Assembly: GCA_934121925.1 (NCBI GenBank)
Contig: CAKOVK010000008.1
Location: 1-61,697, forward strand
Origin: an uncultured Clostridia bacterium
Lineage (GTDB): Bacteria > Bacillota > Clostridia > TANB77 > CAG-508
Length of the DNA stretch: 61,697 nt
Reading direction: 5' to 3'
Each line of letters starts with the position of its first letter. Within the stretch, counting starts at the first letter, position 1. Under the pieces are notes generated by a model, which saw only the letters and a program-made list of their open reading frames with translations, was not told the origin of the DNA and did not search any database. This document shows, piece after piece, positions 11,401-19,496 of the stretch. The position numbers and the translations under genes are program-made.

Positions 11401-12922
11401 AAATGGTAAAATTGATAAAAATTCTTTGCCTGCTCCTAGTATTGTTATTAATGATAATATTATTCTTCCAGAAACAGAGACAGAATCTTTATTGTTAAAA
11501 ATATGGGAAAACTTATTATCTATTTCTCCAATTAGTATAGATGAAAATTTCTTTAATATTGGTGGTGACTCGATTCTAGCATTAAAAATGCAAATTGAAC
11601 TTTTAAATCATAATTTAAATATATCTTATGCTGATATATTTAAGTATAATACAATTAAGTCTTTAGCCTTAAGGATTGATACTATAGACTCAGCAAAAAA
11701 TTCACCTCAGGAATATTATAAAAGCTATGATTTTACCAATATTAATCAAGTATTAGAAAATAATAATTTAACTAATGCAACTAAAGTTCATAACAGCCAA
11801 ATTGGTAATGTTTTATTAACTGGGGCTACTGGATTTTTAGGAGCTCATATATTAGATTATATATTAAGTAATACTGATTCTTCAGTATATTGTATAGTTA
11901 GAAAGGATTCCAATAATTCTACAAATACTACTGATAAGCTTATGAGCAAATTGCATTATTATTTTAACAATAAACATGATAATTTACTAAATAAAAGATT
12001 ATTTATAATAACATCAGACATAACTGTTGATAATCTAGCGCTTACTACCGAGCAAGAAGAATCTTTGGCAAATAACATTTCTTGTGTTATTAATAGCGCG
12101 GCAATAGTAAAACATTATGGATACTATAGTGAGTTTGAAAAAATTAATGTAACTGGTGTAAAAAATTTAATAACTTTTTGTAAAAAATTTAATAAAAAAT
12201 TAATTCAAATTTCTACAATAAGCGTTTCGGGTAATACCTTAACTGATTTAGGAATTCAAGAAAATACATTTGAAAAGGATATTAATTTTACTGAAAAAGA
12301 TTTATATATTGGACAATCATTAAATAATGTTTATATACGTAGCAAATTTGAAGCAGAAAAATTAATTTTAGAAAATATATACAGTCATACATTAGATGCG
12401 CTTATTTTAAGAGTTGGAAATATAACTAGTAGATCTTTAGATGGTAAATTCCAACCTAATTCATCTGAGAATGCATTTTTGAATAGATTAAAAGCTTTTA
12501 TAGAGATAGGTGCTGTTCCAGACTATATATTGGATAATTATGCCGAATTTAGTCCTGTAGATAATCTTGCCAAAGCCATTGTTAAGAGTATAGAAAATGT
12601 ATCTCCTTTGATAAATGTTTTACATATTTATAATAGCAACCATGTTTATATATCTGATTTATTAAAAATGATACCGGATAATCTAATAAAAGTGGTAAGT
12701 AATGAAGATTTTAAAAGCATTTTAAATAAGGATTTACAAATGTCAGAAAACAAAGATACAATATCTCATATAACAAACGATTTAAATAAAAACAAAGAAT
12801 TAGTTTATTCTTCTAATATAAAAATAAAAAATGAAATATCAAAGGCATTCTTTGACAAAATACATTTTGAATGGGATAAAATAGATAAAAAATATATTGA
12901 AAATTTATTAAATATATTGTAG
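5477..12922 (+). CDS. Two-module non-ribosomal peptide synthetase with terminal thioester reductase (C-A-T-C-A-T-R)
   Basis: The protein is about 2,481 residues. Domains by nucleotide position: starter C 5486-6780 (HHLISDAW), A1 6840-8330 (YTSGSTGKPKG, NGYGPSETT, YKTGDLG), T1 about 8380-8580 (LGGDSL), C2 8630-9890 (HHIISDG), A2 9940-11440 (YTSGSTGKPKG, NMYGPTETT), T2 about 11470-11680 (IGGDSI) and reductase 11790-12920 (GATGFLG, then YIRSK as the YxxxK pair). A leading C domain suggests N-acylation. A terminal R domain releases the chain as an aldehyde or alcohol. Hand-read A-domain pocket residues are D-I-F-Q-T-A-G-V-F-K (A1) and D-I-L-Q-M-G-M-V-W-K (A2); substrates are not assigned. The ATG at 5477 has an AAAGGTGAT site and a promoter upstream. 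The architecture matches the gut Clostridia NRPS group reported to make dipeptide aldehydes and pyrazinones. No phosphopantetheinyl transferase is nearby. Confidence 0.95.
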   Translation: MEKKLYNLTNPQKSIWLTGEFYKETPIENITGSVTILQEVNFNALKSAINLFVENNDSFKLKFTMQNSTVQQYVDDFINFDVDIVSVSSTNDVKHLEKQMSNTQFNVLDNFLYNFKLFKFEDNHGGFIITAHHLISDAWTAGLVVNEIMGYYEKLVNSQDIEGTNPSYIDYIFSEQEYLNSEKFKKDEEFWNSIFETVPEVATIPSISVEKENSSLECKAKRKQFVIPKETMHLINDFCKKNKASAFNFFMAVFSLYISRVSSLDDFTIGTPILNRGNFKEKQTTGMYISTVPFRISINHENSFSEFLSNISTDFLKIFRHQKYPYQYILENLRKKDNTIPNLYNILLSYQNVRSNKQSAGINYDSTWIGNDYISDDIDIHLYDMNDTGNINIAYDYLISKYSIDDICSIHARILHIINQILENETVKLKYIEIVTPDEKEKILYDFNNTYADYPRNKTITQLFEEQVEKTPDNIAVVFEDQKLTYRELNEKANSLACYLRENGIERNNIVGIMVNRSLEMIVSILAVLKAGACYIPIDPEYPQDRIEYMLSNSNAKLLLTFKKLENKVTFDNKLFVELDNELYNFNKDNLININEPDDLAYIIYTSGSTGKPKGVMLIYKSLSNLTNYCNNYVQYLRENVYRTIVSVTTVSFDIFIFETLVSLQKGLRLVIANEQEQTIPRLLNNLIEKNNIEIIQTTPSRMQLLVNNIDDIPSLSNLKFITLAGEQLPISLVNELKDLCSPIIYNGYGPSETTVFSTLTDVTNYNHITIGHPLYNTQVYILDTNLNVCPINTPGEIYISGDGVGLGYLNNENLTKKSYLLNKFSSSTIKLYKTGDLGYFQPNGEIVCLGRCDNQVKIRGLRIELGEIENEIINFENITNCIVVKKISGDGHEFLCSYFTSTAEIDLTNLRNTLQKKLPKYMVPQYFVKLEKIPYTPNGKIDRKSLPEPIIETRCKSIISPRNNTDKILIKILENILTIKNISITDSFFELGGDSLTAINLCAKIYSELSVQIFVKDVLENPIIKDLSDVITSKSASYSDSITHITDNNSSYPVSSAQERTYYASNIAGNSSLLYNISGGLLLDKLPDIKKLKNAFNALVKVQPSLRTYFEIENNNVVQKIKDKLDFNLELDSDIINENKIESRFLDFVKPFDLSKAPLFRARLLELDNGKAFLMIDMHHIISDGTSLSILVNNICKLYNEGELSELKIDYKDYSVWESNKLKNGGFISAENYWLDQFKDDIPVLNLPTKTRPAVQSFEGNKVYASFDSTTTRKIESLAQKLGVTPYMILLSAYYVLLYKYSSQEDIVVGTPIVNRTSSELYNIVGMFVNSLPLKVKIDSGLSFNDFIKTIKSKCLEIYHYQEYPFDELVKKLKIPRDTSRNPLFDTMFIYQNNGYLPVNFDGISAKYYIPDLKISKFDLSLEIVPSDDVFNISFEYATKLFDEGFIKNMSTHYINIVNSLLDNNDIKISDICVLSEDEKNKILFDFNNTKTDYDKNKTISQLFEEQVEKTPDNIAVVFENNCLTYRELNEKANSLAYYLREQGIERNDIVGIMVNRSLEMIISILAVLKSGAAYLPIDPTYPKSRITYMINDSSLKLLLTQNSVKEHFNDLPNSLPIDLVNNTIYSNPCTNLDVINSCNDLAYVIYTSGSTGKPKGVMITQKNVNNFIQGTFNTINFRDTIVSVTTMCFDIFVLESLLPLVKGLKVVIATETEQNIPKFLNKLCIDNNVKMLQTTPSRMALLLSDPTNLDFIKNLSVIMLGGEPFPYKLLQELKNITNSEIYNMYGPTETTVWSSIKNLSQINSINIGKPIANTQMYILDKFLNVLPIGVPGELYIGGDGVSNGYLGRTKLTSEKFIVNKFIENDTIYNTGDIAKWLPNGEIDCLGRVDSQVKLRGLRIELGEIEKQILTFPNIDNVAVCIKTDSSERQLLCGYFTSKFKISTSELKNYLSKVLPAYMVPAFLTQLEFFKYTPNGKIDKNSLPAPSIVINDNIILPETETESLLLKIWENLLSISPISIDENFFNIGGDSILALKMQIELLNHNLNISYADIFKYNTIKSLALRIDTIDSAKNSPQEYYKSYDFTNINQVLENNNLTNATKVHNSQIGNVLLTGATGFLGAHILDYILSNTDSSVYCIVRKDSNNSTNTTDKLMSKLHYYFNNKHDNLLNKRLFIITSDITVDNLALTTEQEESLANNISCVINSAAIVKHYGYYSEFEKINVTGVKNLITFCKKFNKKLIQISTISVSGNTLTDLGIQENTFEKDINFTEKDLYIGQSLNNVYIRSKFEAEKLILENIYSHTLDALILRVGNITSRSLDGKFQPNSSENAFLNRLKAFIEIGAVPDYILDNYAEFSPVDNLAKAIVKSIENVSPLINVLHIYNSNHVYISDLLKMIPDNLIKVVSNEDFKSILNKDLQMSENKDTISHITNDLNKNKELVYSSNIKIKNEISKAFFDKIHFEWDKIDKKYIENLLNIL

Positions 12923-12934
12923 GAGGTTAAAGAA

Positions 12935-14746
12935 ATGAATCAAAATATTATCTATATATGTCTATTACTAATTTCAACTATTTTAATTTTTCTTGTTAAT
13001 ATTTATACAAGAAAAGCTAAAAATAAAAATCAACTAACTGAAATTTTTACAATAAACTTTGTACTTGTAATTCTATGGAACATAAGCTTAATATTACAAA
13101 TTTGTTTTTCAAAATACATCAATCCAATATATTTTGATTATATTGCATATATTGGTATTTGCTTTCTACCTCTTAGCCTGCTTTTTACAGGCAAAGTATT
13201 TGCAAATACTAAAATAAAATTCACAAAAAAATATTTACTTTTATTTGTAATACCTCTATTATCTTTGTTAATACTATGGACTAATGACTTGCATCATTTA
13301 TTTTATGTTGAATATTCTACTAACCCTAAAGAAACTATTTTTGGTCCATACTTTTATATACATACTATTTATAGTTATACTTGCATTGCCATAAGTATAT
13401 TTTATTTATTATATTACAGTATAAGAAATTCTGGTTTCTTTTCGAGACAATCTCTTCTAATATGTGCAGGAGCCATCATTTCACTTCTAATTAATATTAT
13501 AGCCACATTTGGCATATTAGATTTATCAATATATGTAACACCTATTTCTTTTGCAATAGAAATACTGTTAATAACATTTGCTATATTTAAATTTAACTTT
13601 TTAAGTGTAGCCCCTATTGCTTTGCAAAATGTTGTAGATAAAATATCTGATTCTTACATAGTTATTAATGAAGACAATAAAATTACAGATTTTAACAAAA
13701 CTTTCTTAAAAACATTTTCATCTGAATCTGCAGACATAAGAAATAGGGATTTATTTGAATTAATAAATGAATATAAAAATTTAAAAATCAATTCTGAAGT
13801 TTTATTAAACTCTATTGAAGAAGTAAAAAAATCAGATAAAACTATAGTTTTAGAAAAGCATTTCACTGATATAAATAAGTATTTCCATATAGAAATAAAT
13901 TCTATTGAAACTAATGGAAACTTCTTGGGAATTCTTATTCTTTTAAAAGATATTACTCAACACACTATAGACATGCAAACAATAAAAAATAATCAAGATA
14001 TGCTTATAGAAAAGGAGCGTTTGGCTTCTCTTGGACAGATGATTGGTGGTATTGCTCATAACTTAAAAACTCCTATAATGTCTATAGCAGGAGCTGCAGA
14101 AGGGTTGTCTGATTTAATTAAAGAATATGATGCAAGTATTGGAGATCCAGAAGTAACTATACAAGATCATCATGATATAGCAAAAGATATGAATGAATGG
14201 ATAGATAAAATTAGAACTCATTTATCTTATATGTCTGATGTTATTACAGCTATAAAAGGACAAGCTGTTGCATTTTCAGAACAAACTTCTAACGGATTTA
14301 CAGTAAAGGAACTTATAAATTATGTAGATATATTAATGAAACATGAATTAAAAAATGCTTTAATAAATCTAAATTCTCAAGCAAGCATAGATGTTAATAC
14401 TTCTGTAAAGGGAAATATAAATAGTTTAGTACAAGTAATTAATAATATAATTTCTAATGCAATTCAAGCTTATCAAACTCAGGGTAAATCTAATGAAAAT
14501 ATTAATTTTACAATATACAAAGAAAATAGCAATATAGTATTTAAAATAGAAGACTTTGCTGGCGGATTACCAGAAACTGTTCAAGAAAAATTGTTCAAGG
14601 AAATGGTAACAACAAAAGGGAAAAACGGAACCGGTCTTGGATTATTTATGTCTTATTCAAATATTAAAGCACACTTTAATGGTAATTTAAGATATGAAAC
14701 AAAAAAAGGAAAAGGAACAACATTTTTTATTGAAATACCTATGTAA
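12935..14746 (+). CDS. Membrane sensor histidine kinase (7TM, PAS, HisKA, HATPase)
   Basis: The protein has 603 residues. Residues 1-220 hold about seven membrane helices, as in the histidine-kinase N-terminal 7TM class. A PAS-like domain follows (about 228-345, ISDSYIVINEDNKITDFN). The phospho-acceptor helix carries GGIAHNLKTP with His near residue 375. The ATPase domain shows an N box (NNIISNAIQAY), a G1 box (DFAGGLPE) and a G2 box (GTGLGLFM). Its ATG lies 12 bp after the NRPS stop with AGGAGG between them, so the two are translationally close in one operon. No response regulator is adjacent. The operon ends at the hairpin at 14750-14787. A role in sensing the NRPS product or its target is inferred from linkage only. 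Confidence 0.92.
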   Translation: MNQNIIYICLLLISTILIFLVNIYTRKAKNKNQLTEIFTINFVLVILWNISLILQICFSKYINPIYFDYIAYIGICFLPLSLLFTGKVFANTKIKFTKKYLLLFVIPLLSLLILWTNDLHHLFYVEYSTNPKETIFGPYFYIHTIYSYTCIAISIFYLLYYSIRNSGFFSRQSLLICAGAIISLLINIIATFGILDLSIYVTPISFAIEILLITFAIFKFNFLSVAPIALQNVVDKISDSYIVINEDNKITDFNKTFLKTFSSESADIRNRDLFELINEYKNLKINSEVLLNSIEEVKKSDKTIVLEKHFTDINKYFHIEINSIETNGNFLGILILLKDITQHTIDMQTIKNNQDMLIEKERLASLGQMIGGIAHNLKTPIMSIAGAAEGLSDLIKEYDASIGDPEVTIQDHHDIAKDMNEWIDKIRTHLSYMSDVITAIKGQAVAFSEQTSNGFTVKELINYVDILMKHELKNALINLNSQASIDVNTSVKGNINSLVQVINNIISNAIQAYQTQGKSNENINFTIYKENSNIVFKIEDFAGGLPETVQEKLFKEMVTTKGKNGTGLGLFMSYSNIKAHFNGNLRYETKKGKGTTFFIEIPM

Positions 14747-14749
14747 AAT

Positions 14750-14787
14750 TAAAAAATCTCTTAATTAAACATTAAGAGATTTTTTCT
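14750..14787. terminator. Bidirectional terminator
   Basis: The stem AATCTCTTAAT/ATTAAGAGATT is flanked by A-runs and T-runs. It ends the NRPS-kinase operon. On the other strand it overlaps the last codons of the HAD gene once that gene is read through its CGG site. Confidence 0.85.
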
Positions 14788-15360
14788 TTATATTTGCTTA
14801 TTTCATTATATATTTCTTTCCAATTATATACTCTTTTTATATTTGGATTCTCATATTCTTTGTTATATATGCTATTCATTAATAATACTTGTATTTTTAA
14901 ATTACTATACACATTTTCACAATGGTATATTCCGGTCGTCTATAAATATGTCTATTTTATTTTCTTTGCACTCTTTTGCTTTATCTTCTCCATTAATTAC
15001 TATTTTGTCAAATTCCACTTGTTTATCTTTTAGCCATTTTTCACAAATCTCATGCACATCTTTTACATTTTCACTATTTCTTGCAGTTATAATTATTATT
15101 TTGTTTTCATCTTTTTTTAATGTGTTTATTATTTCTTTTGCCTGTTCTTTTATTTCTACTTCTTTAAAAATCTTTCTTAAATATTTCTCAAAAAACTTTT
15201 CCACATTTTTATCATTCCAGCCAAAAGCTTTATTCCAATCCCATTTATTCCTATCAATTTTATACAGTATATTCTCTTCTTTATTATATATTTTTGCATA
15301 TTTAAATAGAGTTTCTTCTGTTTTTGCAATTGTATCATCTAAATCAATTCCAATTATCAT
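14772..15360 (-). CDS. HAD-superfamily 5'(3')-deoxyribonucleotidase-like protein, +1 shift at CGG
   Basis: The N terminus MIIGIDLDDTIAKTEE carries HAD motif I (DxDxT). Motif II is IITARN and the motif IV acidic pair is in DIFIDD, as in the NT5C nucleotidase family. In the starting frame the ORF stops at 14917 after 147 residues. At the in-frame CGG (14934-14932) the other frame continues as GIYHCENVYSNLKIQVLL and ends at 14772. The combined length is about 195 residues, normal for the family. The shift skips the C, so GGA (Gly) follows FIDD. The start ATG has an AAGGGA site. The gene sits downstream of the coupling-protein gene on the same strand. Family call good; substrate uncertain. Confidence 0.8.
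14932..14934 (-). other. In-frame CGG, +1 recoding site 1 (HAD protein)
   Basis: The context on the coding strand is GAC GAC CGG AAT in frame 0 and GAC GAC (C)GGA ATA after the shift. Distance from the start codon is 142 whole codons. Confidence 0.85.
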
Positions 15361-15408
15361 ATTATTCCCTTATATAATTTTAGGTGAACTTTTCAGCTCA
15401 CCTTTTAA

Positions 15409-17368
15409 CTAATTATCATCATCTTCCAAAGCCCCGAACAACTCATCGAATTTTGCTTCTAACTCTTTTTGCACATCGTATGATAATTCATTACCATTTT
15501 CTTGTTTTTGGTCATTTTCTAGGTCTTCATTGCCTTGTGGTAAAATCGGAGCATCATTATCATCTTCGAATAAATCATCTAGTGATTCTATTTTTGTATC
15601 ATTTGCTTTTTCTTCTTCACTGCTTTCCACATAAGGATTATATGGATTATATTTTCTCCAAATTCCTCTGTCTATTGGATCTATATCATTATGACTGCAT
15701 GCGAATCTATTTACTAACCTTAAAGTATCATATTTAAAGTAATAGTATTTTCTTGCTTTTATTGGTTTAATTCCTTTTTCAAATATAATACACATATCAT
15801 TATCTAATCTTCTAAGTTCATCTGGTGTCATAAGTGCCCTTGCCATAACTTGGTCTGATTTGTTATAGCCTTGTCTCCACATGTTTTTGTCTTTACTAAC
15901 TGACCAACTATCTCTATTAATTGTTTTCTCTCCCAGTTCTTTAGAAAAATATTCCACCGTTTTCTGTGAGTTACTTCCCAAGAATAAAGTAGTATCACAG
16001 TTACCAATTATTGTTTCATGCGATTTTTCATAAACAGCTTCTAATTGGTCTAGGTTTTGTAATATAACACTAAATGATATTTTTCTACTTCTTGAAGTTG
16101 ATATTTTTTTATCAAAATCTGGTATTCTACCAATATTCGCAAACTCGTCTAATATAAAATATGTAGGTTGTGGTAATGCTCCTCCATTTAAGTCTGCAAA
16201 ATCATATAATCTTTGTATCATTTGCGAGAAAAATATTGTAAGCAAGAAATCATATGCTGCATGTGTATCTGATGAAATTACATAAACTGCTGTTTTTTTG
16301 CTTCCTATTTCTTCAAAATTTATTGTATTTGTAGAAGTAAGCTCTGCTATTTCTTTTGAATCGAACTTACCAAGTTTTGATTGAAGTGAAGAAAGAATAG
16401 AACTATATGTTTTATCTGGCGCAATTTCTATAGATTTATAATTCATTCTAGCAGGATGATCATATGGCAATTGGTTCATAAGCTCTGTTAATAAATTTCC
16501 TGCTCCACTATTATTAGCTGCTCTAACTAATTCTGCACAACTTGCTAAATTTTGTTCCTCTGGTGGTCTTGTTGCCAATAAATAATATATTAATGCTTTT
16601 AATAACATTTCTGCCATATCATCCCAATATGGATCAGATTGATTTTTTACATCACTTTGACCTTTTACTATTGTATTTGCTATAACATCTACATCTATTT
16701 CACTTTGTATATGCATTAGAGGATTGTATCCATCACTATTTTTAGGGTTCACTAAATTAAATATTTTTATATCATAACCTTGACTTTTTAAATATCCTGC
16801 AGTTTTATCGTATAGTTCACCTTTTGGGTCTGTAAATACATATGATCCTAGAAGTTGATATGCATTTGGAATAACATATGATGCAGATTTACCAGATCCT
16901 GAACCGTCCTACTACTAATACATTTACGTTTCCTCGCTTATCTACTGGTAAATAATGATTTTCTGCAAGTAATATTCCTTTTTTCTTATTTAAAACACTA
17001 TATTGCTCTCCTGAGGCCCAGTCACTTGATCCATGTTCAATATCTGTGTATTCATTTTTTGGCATTGACTTTAAAATTCCTACCGCTAGCATAACTAATA
17101 TACCTACTGTCACATATCCTTCTGTTCTCCAATAAATAGATGAATACTCTGGTAAAAATATTTTCGACATATTCGAGCCTATTGAACCTATATTAGAAAA
17201 TAATATATCAAAAAATTTGTTAATATCAATATTTCCGTTAATTGTTGCTTCTTTTATACTAACCGCCATAGGCGCAGAAAGCAATATGGATAAAACAATC
17301 CATATTGCTAACGCTATTATTAATGCCATTTTACTTTTTTCTAAGGCACTTTTAACTTTATAATTCAT
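15409..17368 (-). CDS. VirD4/TraG-like type IV coupling protein (CD1115-like), +1 shift at CGG
   Basis: Read through one CGG, the protein is about 652 residues. Two membrane helices lie in the first 120 residues. Walker A is GGSGSGKS around residue 153-160, reconstructed across the shift. The segment FTDPKGELYDKTAGYLK is a classic VirD4 signature, Walker B is YFILDEFANIG, and the C terminus is acidic. Frame 0 ends at 16889 just after VLVVG. The +1 frame begins at GGT (16905) and stays open to 15409. A start downstream of the P-loop at 16752 would give a protein without Walker A. Coupling proteins bring DNA or effectors to a T4SS channel at the membrane. Two small genes of unknown role lie upstream. 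No relaxase is near. Confidence 0.88.
16904..16906 (-). other. In-frame CGG, +1 recoding site 2 (coupling protein P-loop)
   Basis: Frame 0 reads GTA GGA CGG TTC AGG and soon stops. Skipping the C gives GGA GGT TCA GGA TCT GGT AAA TCT, that is GGSGSGKS, the expected Walker A motif. It lies 154 whole codons from the start. Confidence 0.9.
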
Positions 17369-17397
17369 AACTTATCACCTTTTCATTTGTATGATTG

Positions 17398-17637
17398 TTA
17401 TTCTCTAATTCTTTCTGAAGTAGACATTGCTTTTTTTGCTGCTGCTTTTAATGCTGCTCTCTCTTTTGGTCCAATTTCCTTTACTTCTATTTTTGCAATT
17501 GGATTTTCTTTTAAATATGCTCTTATTGCCAATTCTGTGCTCTGCATTGGATTAAATTCTTTCATTCCTGCTTCTATTGTAGCTAAGCATGCTCTAATTT
17601 TATGATGATCTACATTTGTAGTCTCATTGTTTACCAT
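17398..17637 (-). CDS. Small conserved-looking protein of unknown function, coupling-protein operon
   Basis: The protein has 79 residues, is soluble and predicted mostly helical, with an Ala/Lys-rich C-terminal stretch (ERAALKAAAKKAM). I do not recognise the family. The ATG has a strong TAAGGAGG site. It lies 29 bp upstream of the coupling-protein start and 16 bp downstream of the 175-residue gene, so the three are probably co-transcribed. Position suggests a T4SS accessory role, an inference only. Confidence 0.7.
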   Translation of the reverse strand: MVNNETTNVDHHKIRACLATIEAGMKEFNPMQSTELAIRAYLKENPIAKIEVKEIGPKERAALKAAAKKAMSTSERIRE

Positions 17638-17653
17638 AATTTGTCCTCCTTAA

Positions 17654-18181
17654 TTAATCTTTACTTTCTCTTATTTCAAATGCAAAATAATTTTTAAAAG
17701 GTTTTAATTTACATTTTCCTTTGACTTCATTCGTTTTTTCATCAAAATATAATACTGGTTTTACCTCTTCTGTTGTTTCTGGATCTATAATAGATATAGG
17801 TCTTTTTAAATTAGGTGTATACTCGACATCTTTATATTCTGTTTCCTCTTCATTATATATATTGTTAAATTTCATCGGTATTGGTTTTTTTGAAATTGTT
17901 ACACTATTTTCTTCTAATAACCCTACATTTACTACTACCTTTTCCTTTGCAAAAGATAATATTACAAGTTCATTTCCTTCTGGCTTAGGCTCATTTACAT
18001 AGAATGTTTTTTTCTTTTTTTCTCCCATTAACTCTTCTGTGAATTCTAATCTTTCAACAGTATATTTAGGAGAATTTTCTTTTAACTCCTCTTTTGGTGT
18101 TTTATTTATTTGATATATTACTGTATTTACATTTTGTGGATCTGTTATACTAAAATGTTTTCCCTGTATAAATTCCTCCAT
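17654..18181 (-). CDS. Hypothetical protein, first gene of the coupling-protein operon
   Basis: The protein has 175 residues, is charged and predicted mainly beta-strand, without a signal peptide or membrane helix. Repeated short strands (VERLEFTEELMG, VVVNVGLLEENSVTISKKPI) suggest a small beta-rich fold. I do not recognise the family. The leader up to 18370 is about 190 bp of AT-rich sequence with no other gene. The start has only a weak GAGGTG site 11 bases upstream. Confidence 0.7.
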   Translation of the reverse strand: MEEFIQGKHFSITDPQNVNTVIYQINKTPKEELKENSPKYTVERLEFTEELMGEKKKKTFYVNEPKPEGNELVILSFAKEKVVVNVGLLEENSVTISKKPIPMKFNNIYNEEETEYKDVEYTPNLKRPISIIDPETTEEVKPVLYFDEKTNEVKGKCKLKPFKNYFAFEIRESKD

Positions 18182-18372
18182 GCTTATAATAGCACCTCAT
18201 TTCTACATATAATAATGTATTTTGTCGTATGTATAATCACAATTATAATTATACCTTATTTTTATGTTTATGTCAACATTTTCAATTGTCTATATATTAC
18301 TGTTTAGTCAAATCAATATTTTATAACTAATTATATTTGTGTGTTTTCTTTGAAAATAAATTTTCTGTATTA

Positions 18373-19279
18373 TTATTTTGTTGCTCTCGGGTTAAATGTT
18401 GAAATACTTTTTAGTTTTTCAAACAACTCTTTTTCATCTTCTGTTAGTTTTTTAGGAACTACAGTTTTTACTTCTGCTATTAAATCTCCTCTACTTCCTC
18501 TTCCATCTTTATATCCTTTTTGTGGTATTCTAACTTTCTCTCCACTTTGTATTCCTGGAGGAACGTATAGAGAAACTGTATCATCAACGGAGTCTATGTT
18601 TACTCTTTTCCCTAATGCCGCTTCCCATGGTGTTAATAGTAAATCGGTCACTATATCATAACCTTGTAACTTAAATTTATTATTGTTTTGTATGTTTATT
18701 TTTATAAACATATCTCCATTTTTTCCACCATTTTTTCCTTGTTTTCCTTGCCCTAAAAGTCTTACTTTTTCTCCATCTCTTATTCCTTCTGGTATCTTAA
18801 CAGAAAAAGTCTTCATTTTACCGTTCTACTGTTCTTAATGATATCTTTTTTTCTGTTCCATAGTATGCATCTTCTATTCCAACATTTATTTCTGTTTCTA
18901 TATTTTCTCCTTTAACTGGATTTTTTCTCTTCGTTTTATTTTCTTCTTTTTCTTCGTTGTTGTTTGGTGAACCAAAAAACATACTAAAAAAGTCACTAAA
19001 TACAGAATCTATACTTCTGTTTTCCTCATTCTCTTTCTGGTTTTGCTTATTTCCAATATTTCTATTCCAAATTCTATCATATTTTCTTTTACTAGAAGGG
19101 TTAGATAGTACTCTATATGCTTCGTTTATGTCTTTAAATCTTTCTTCTGTTCTGCTGTTCCCTCCATTTACATCTGGATGATATTTTTTTGCTTGTTCCC
19201 TAAAAGCTAGTTTTACTTCATTTAAGTTCACTTTATTAGTTTCTAATCCTAATATTTTATAATAATCTTTAAAAATCAT
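18373..19279 (-). CDS. DnaJ/CbpA-like J-domain co-chaperone, +1 shift at CGG
   Basis: Residues 1-65 form a J domain with the HPD motif (KKYHPDVNG). A Phe-rich and charged linker follows (FSDFFSMFFG), then two DnaJ C-terminal beta domains (IPEGIRDGEKVRLLGQG, VPPGIQSGEKVRIPQKGY). There is no zinc finger, as in CbpA. The J-domain frame ends at 18818 after ISLRTVER. Skipping the C of the in-frame CGG at 18823-18821 gives ISLRTVEGKMKTFSVKIP, the normal sequence for the family, in the frame that runs to 18373. The combined length is about 301 residues, typical for CbpA. The ribosome binding site is GTAGGAGG. Such proteins deliver substrates to DnaK and stimulate its ATPase. Confidence 0.93.
18821..18823 (-). 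other. In-frame CGG, +1 recoding site 3 (DnaJ-like)
   Basis: Frame 0 reads GTA GAA CGG TAA and stops at once. Skipping the C gives GTA GAA GGT AAA ATG AAG and restores the chaperone. It lies 152 whole codons from the start. Confidence 0.9.
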
Positions 19280-19293
19280 TTCAACATCCTCCT

Positions 19294-19317
19294 ACAAAAT
19301 TTACAAGCAAATTTTGT
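19294..19317 (-). promoter_or_regulatory. Inverted repeat in the dnaJ-like leader
   Basis: The perfect 9-bp arms ACAAAATTT and AAATTTTGT with a 6-bp loop lie immediately upstream of the ribosome binding site. It could be an operator or a leader hairpin. It does not match CIRCE. Confidence 0.4.
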
Positions 19318-19496
19318 AATATTAACTCTTAGCTTTTAATTTTTATCTAATGTACAAATATTTTAATCTTGAATGATTATAGCATAAAAATGCATTTTTG
19401 TGAATATAACTTATGTAACTTTTTTCGTTTTTTTATTGCTTTTTTCTTATTATTTGAATATAATGCATATAAGATTATTCTTAGTGGGGGGATTTT

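Noticed and set aside
15409..16752. A shorter, independent coupling protein starting after the P-loop
   Set aside because: It would lack Walker A, and the upstream bases from 16905 are open in the same frame and encode VirD4-like sequence.
18373..18816. A separate DnaJ C-terminal-domain protein
   Set aside because: The family sequence is continuous across the CGG; no ribosome binding site lies before the ATG at 18816.
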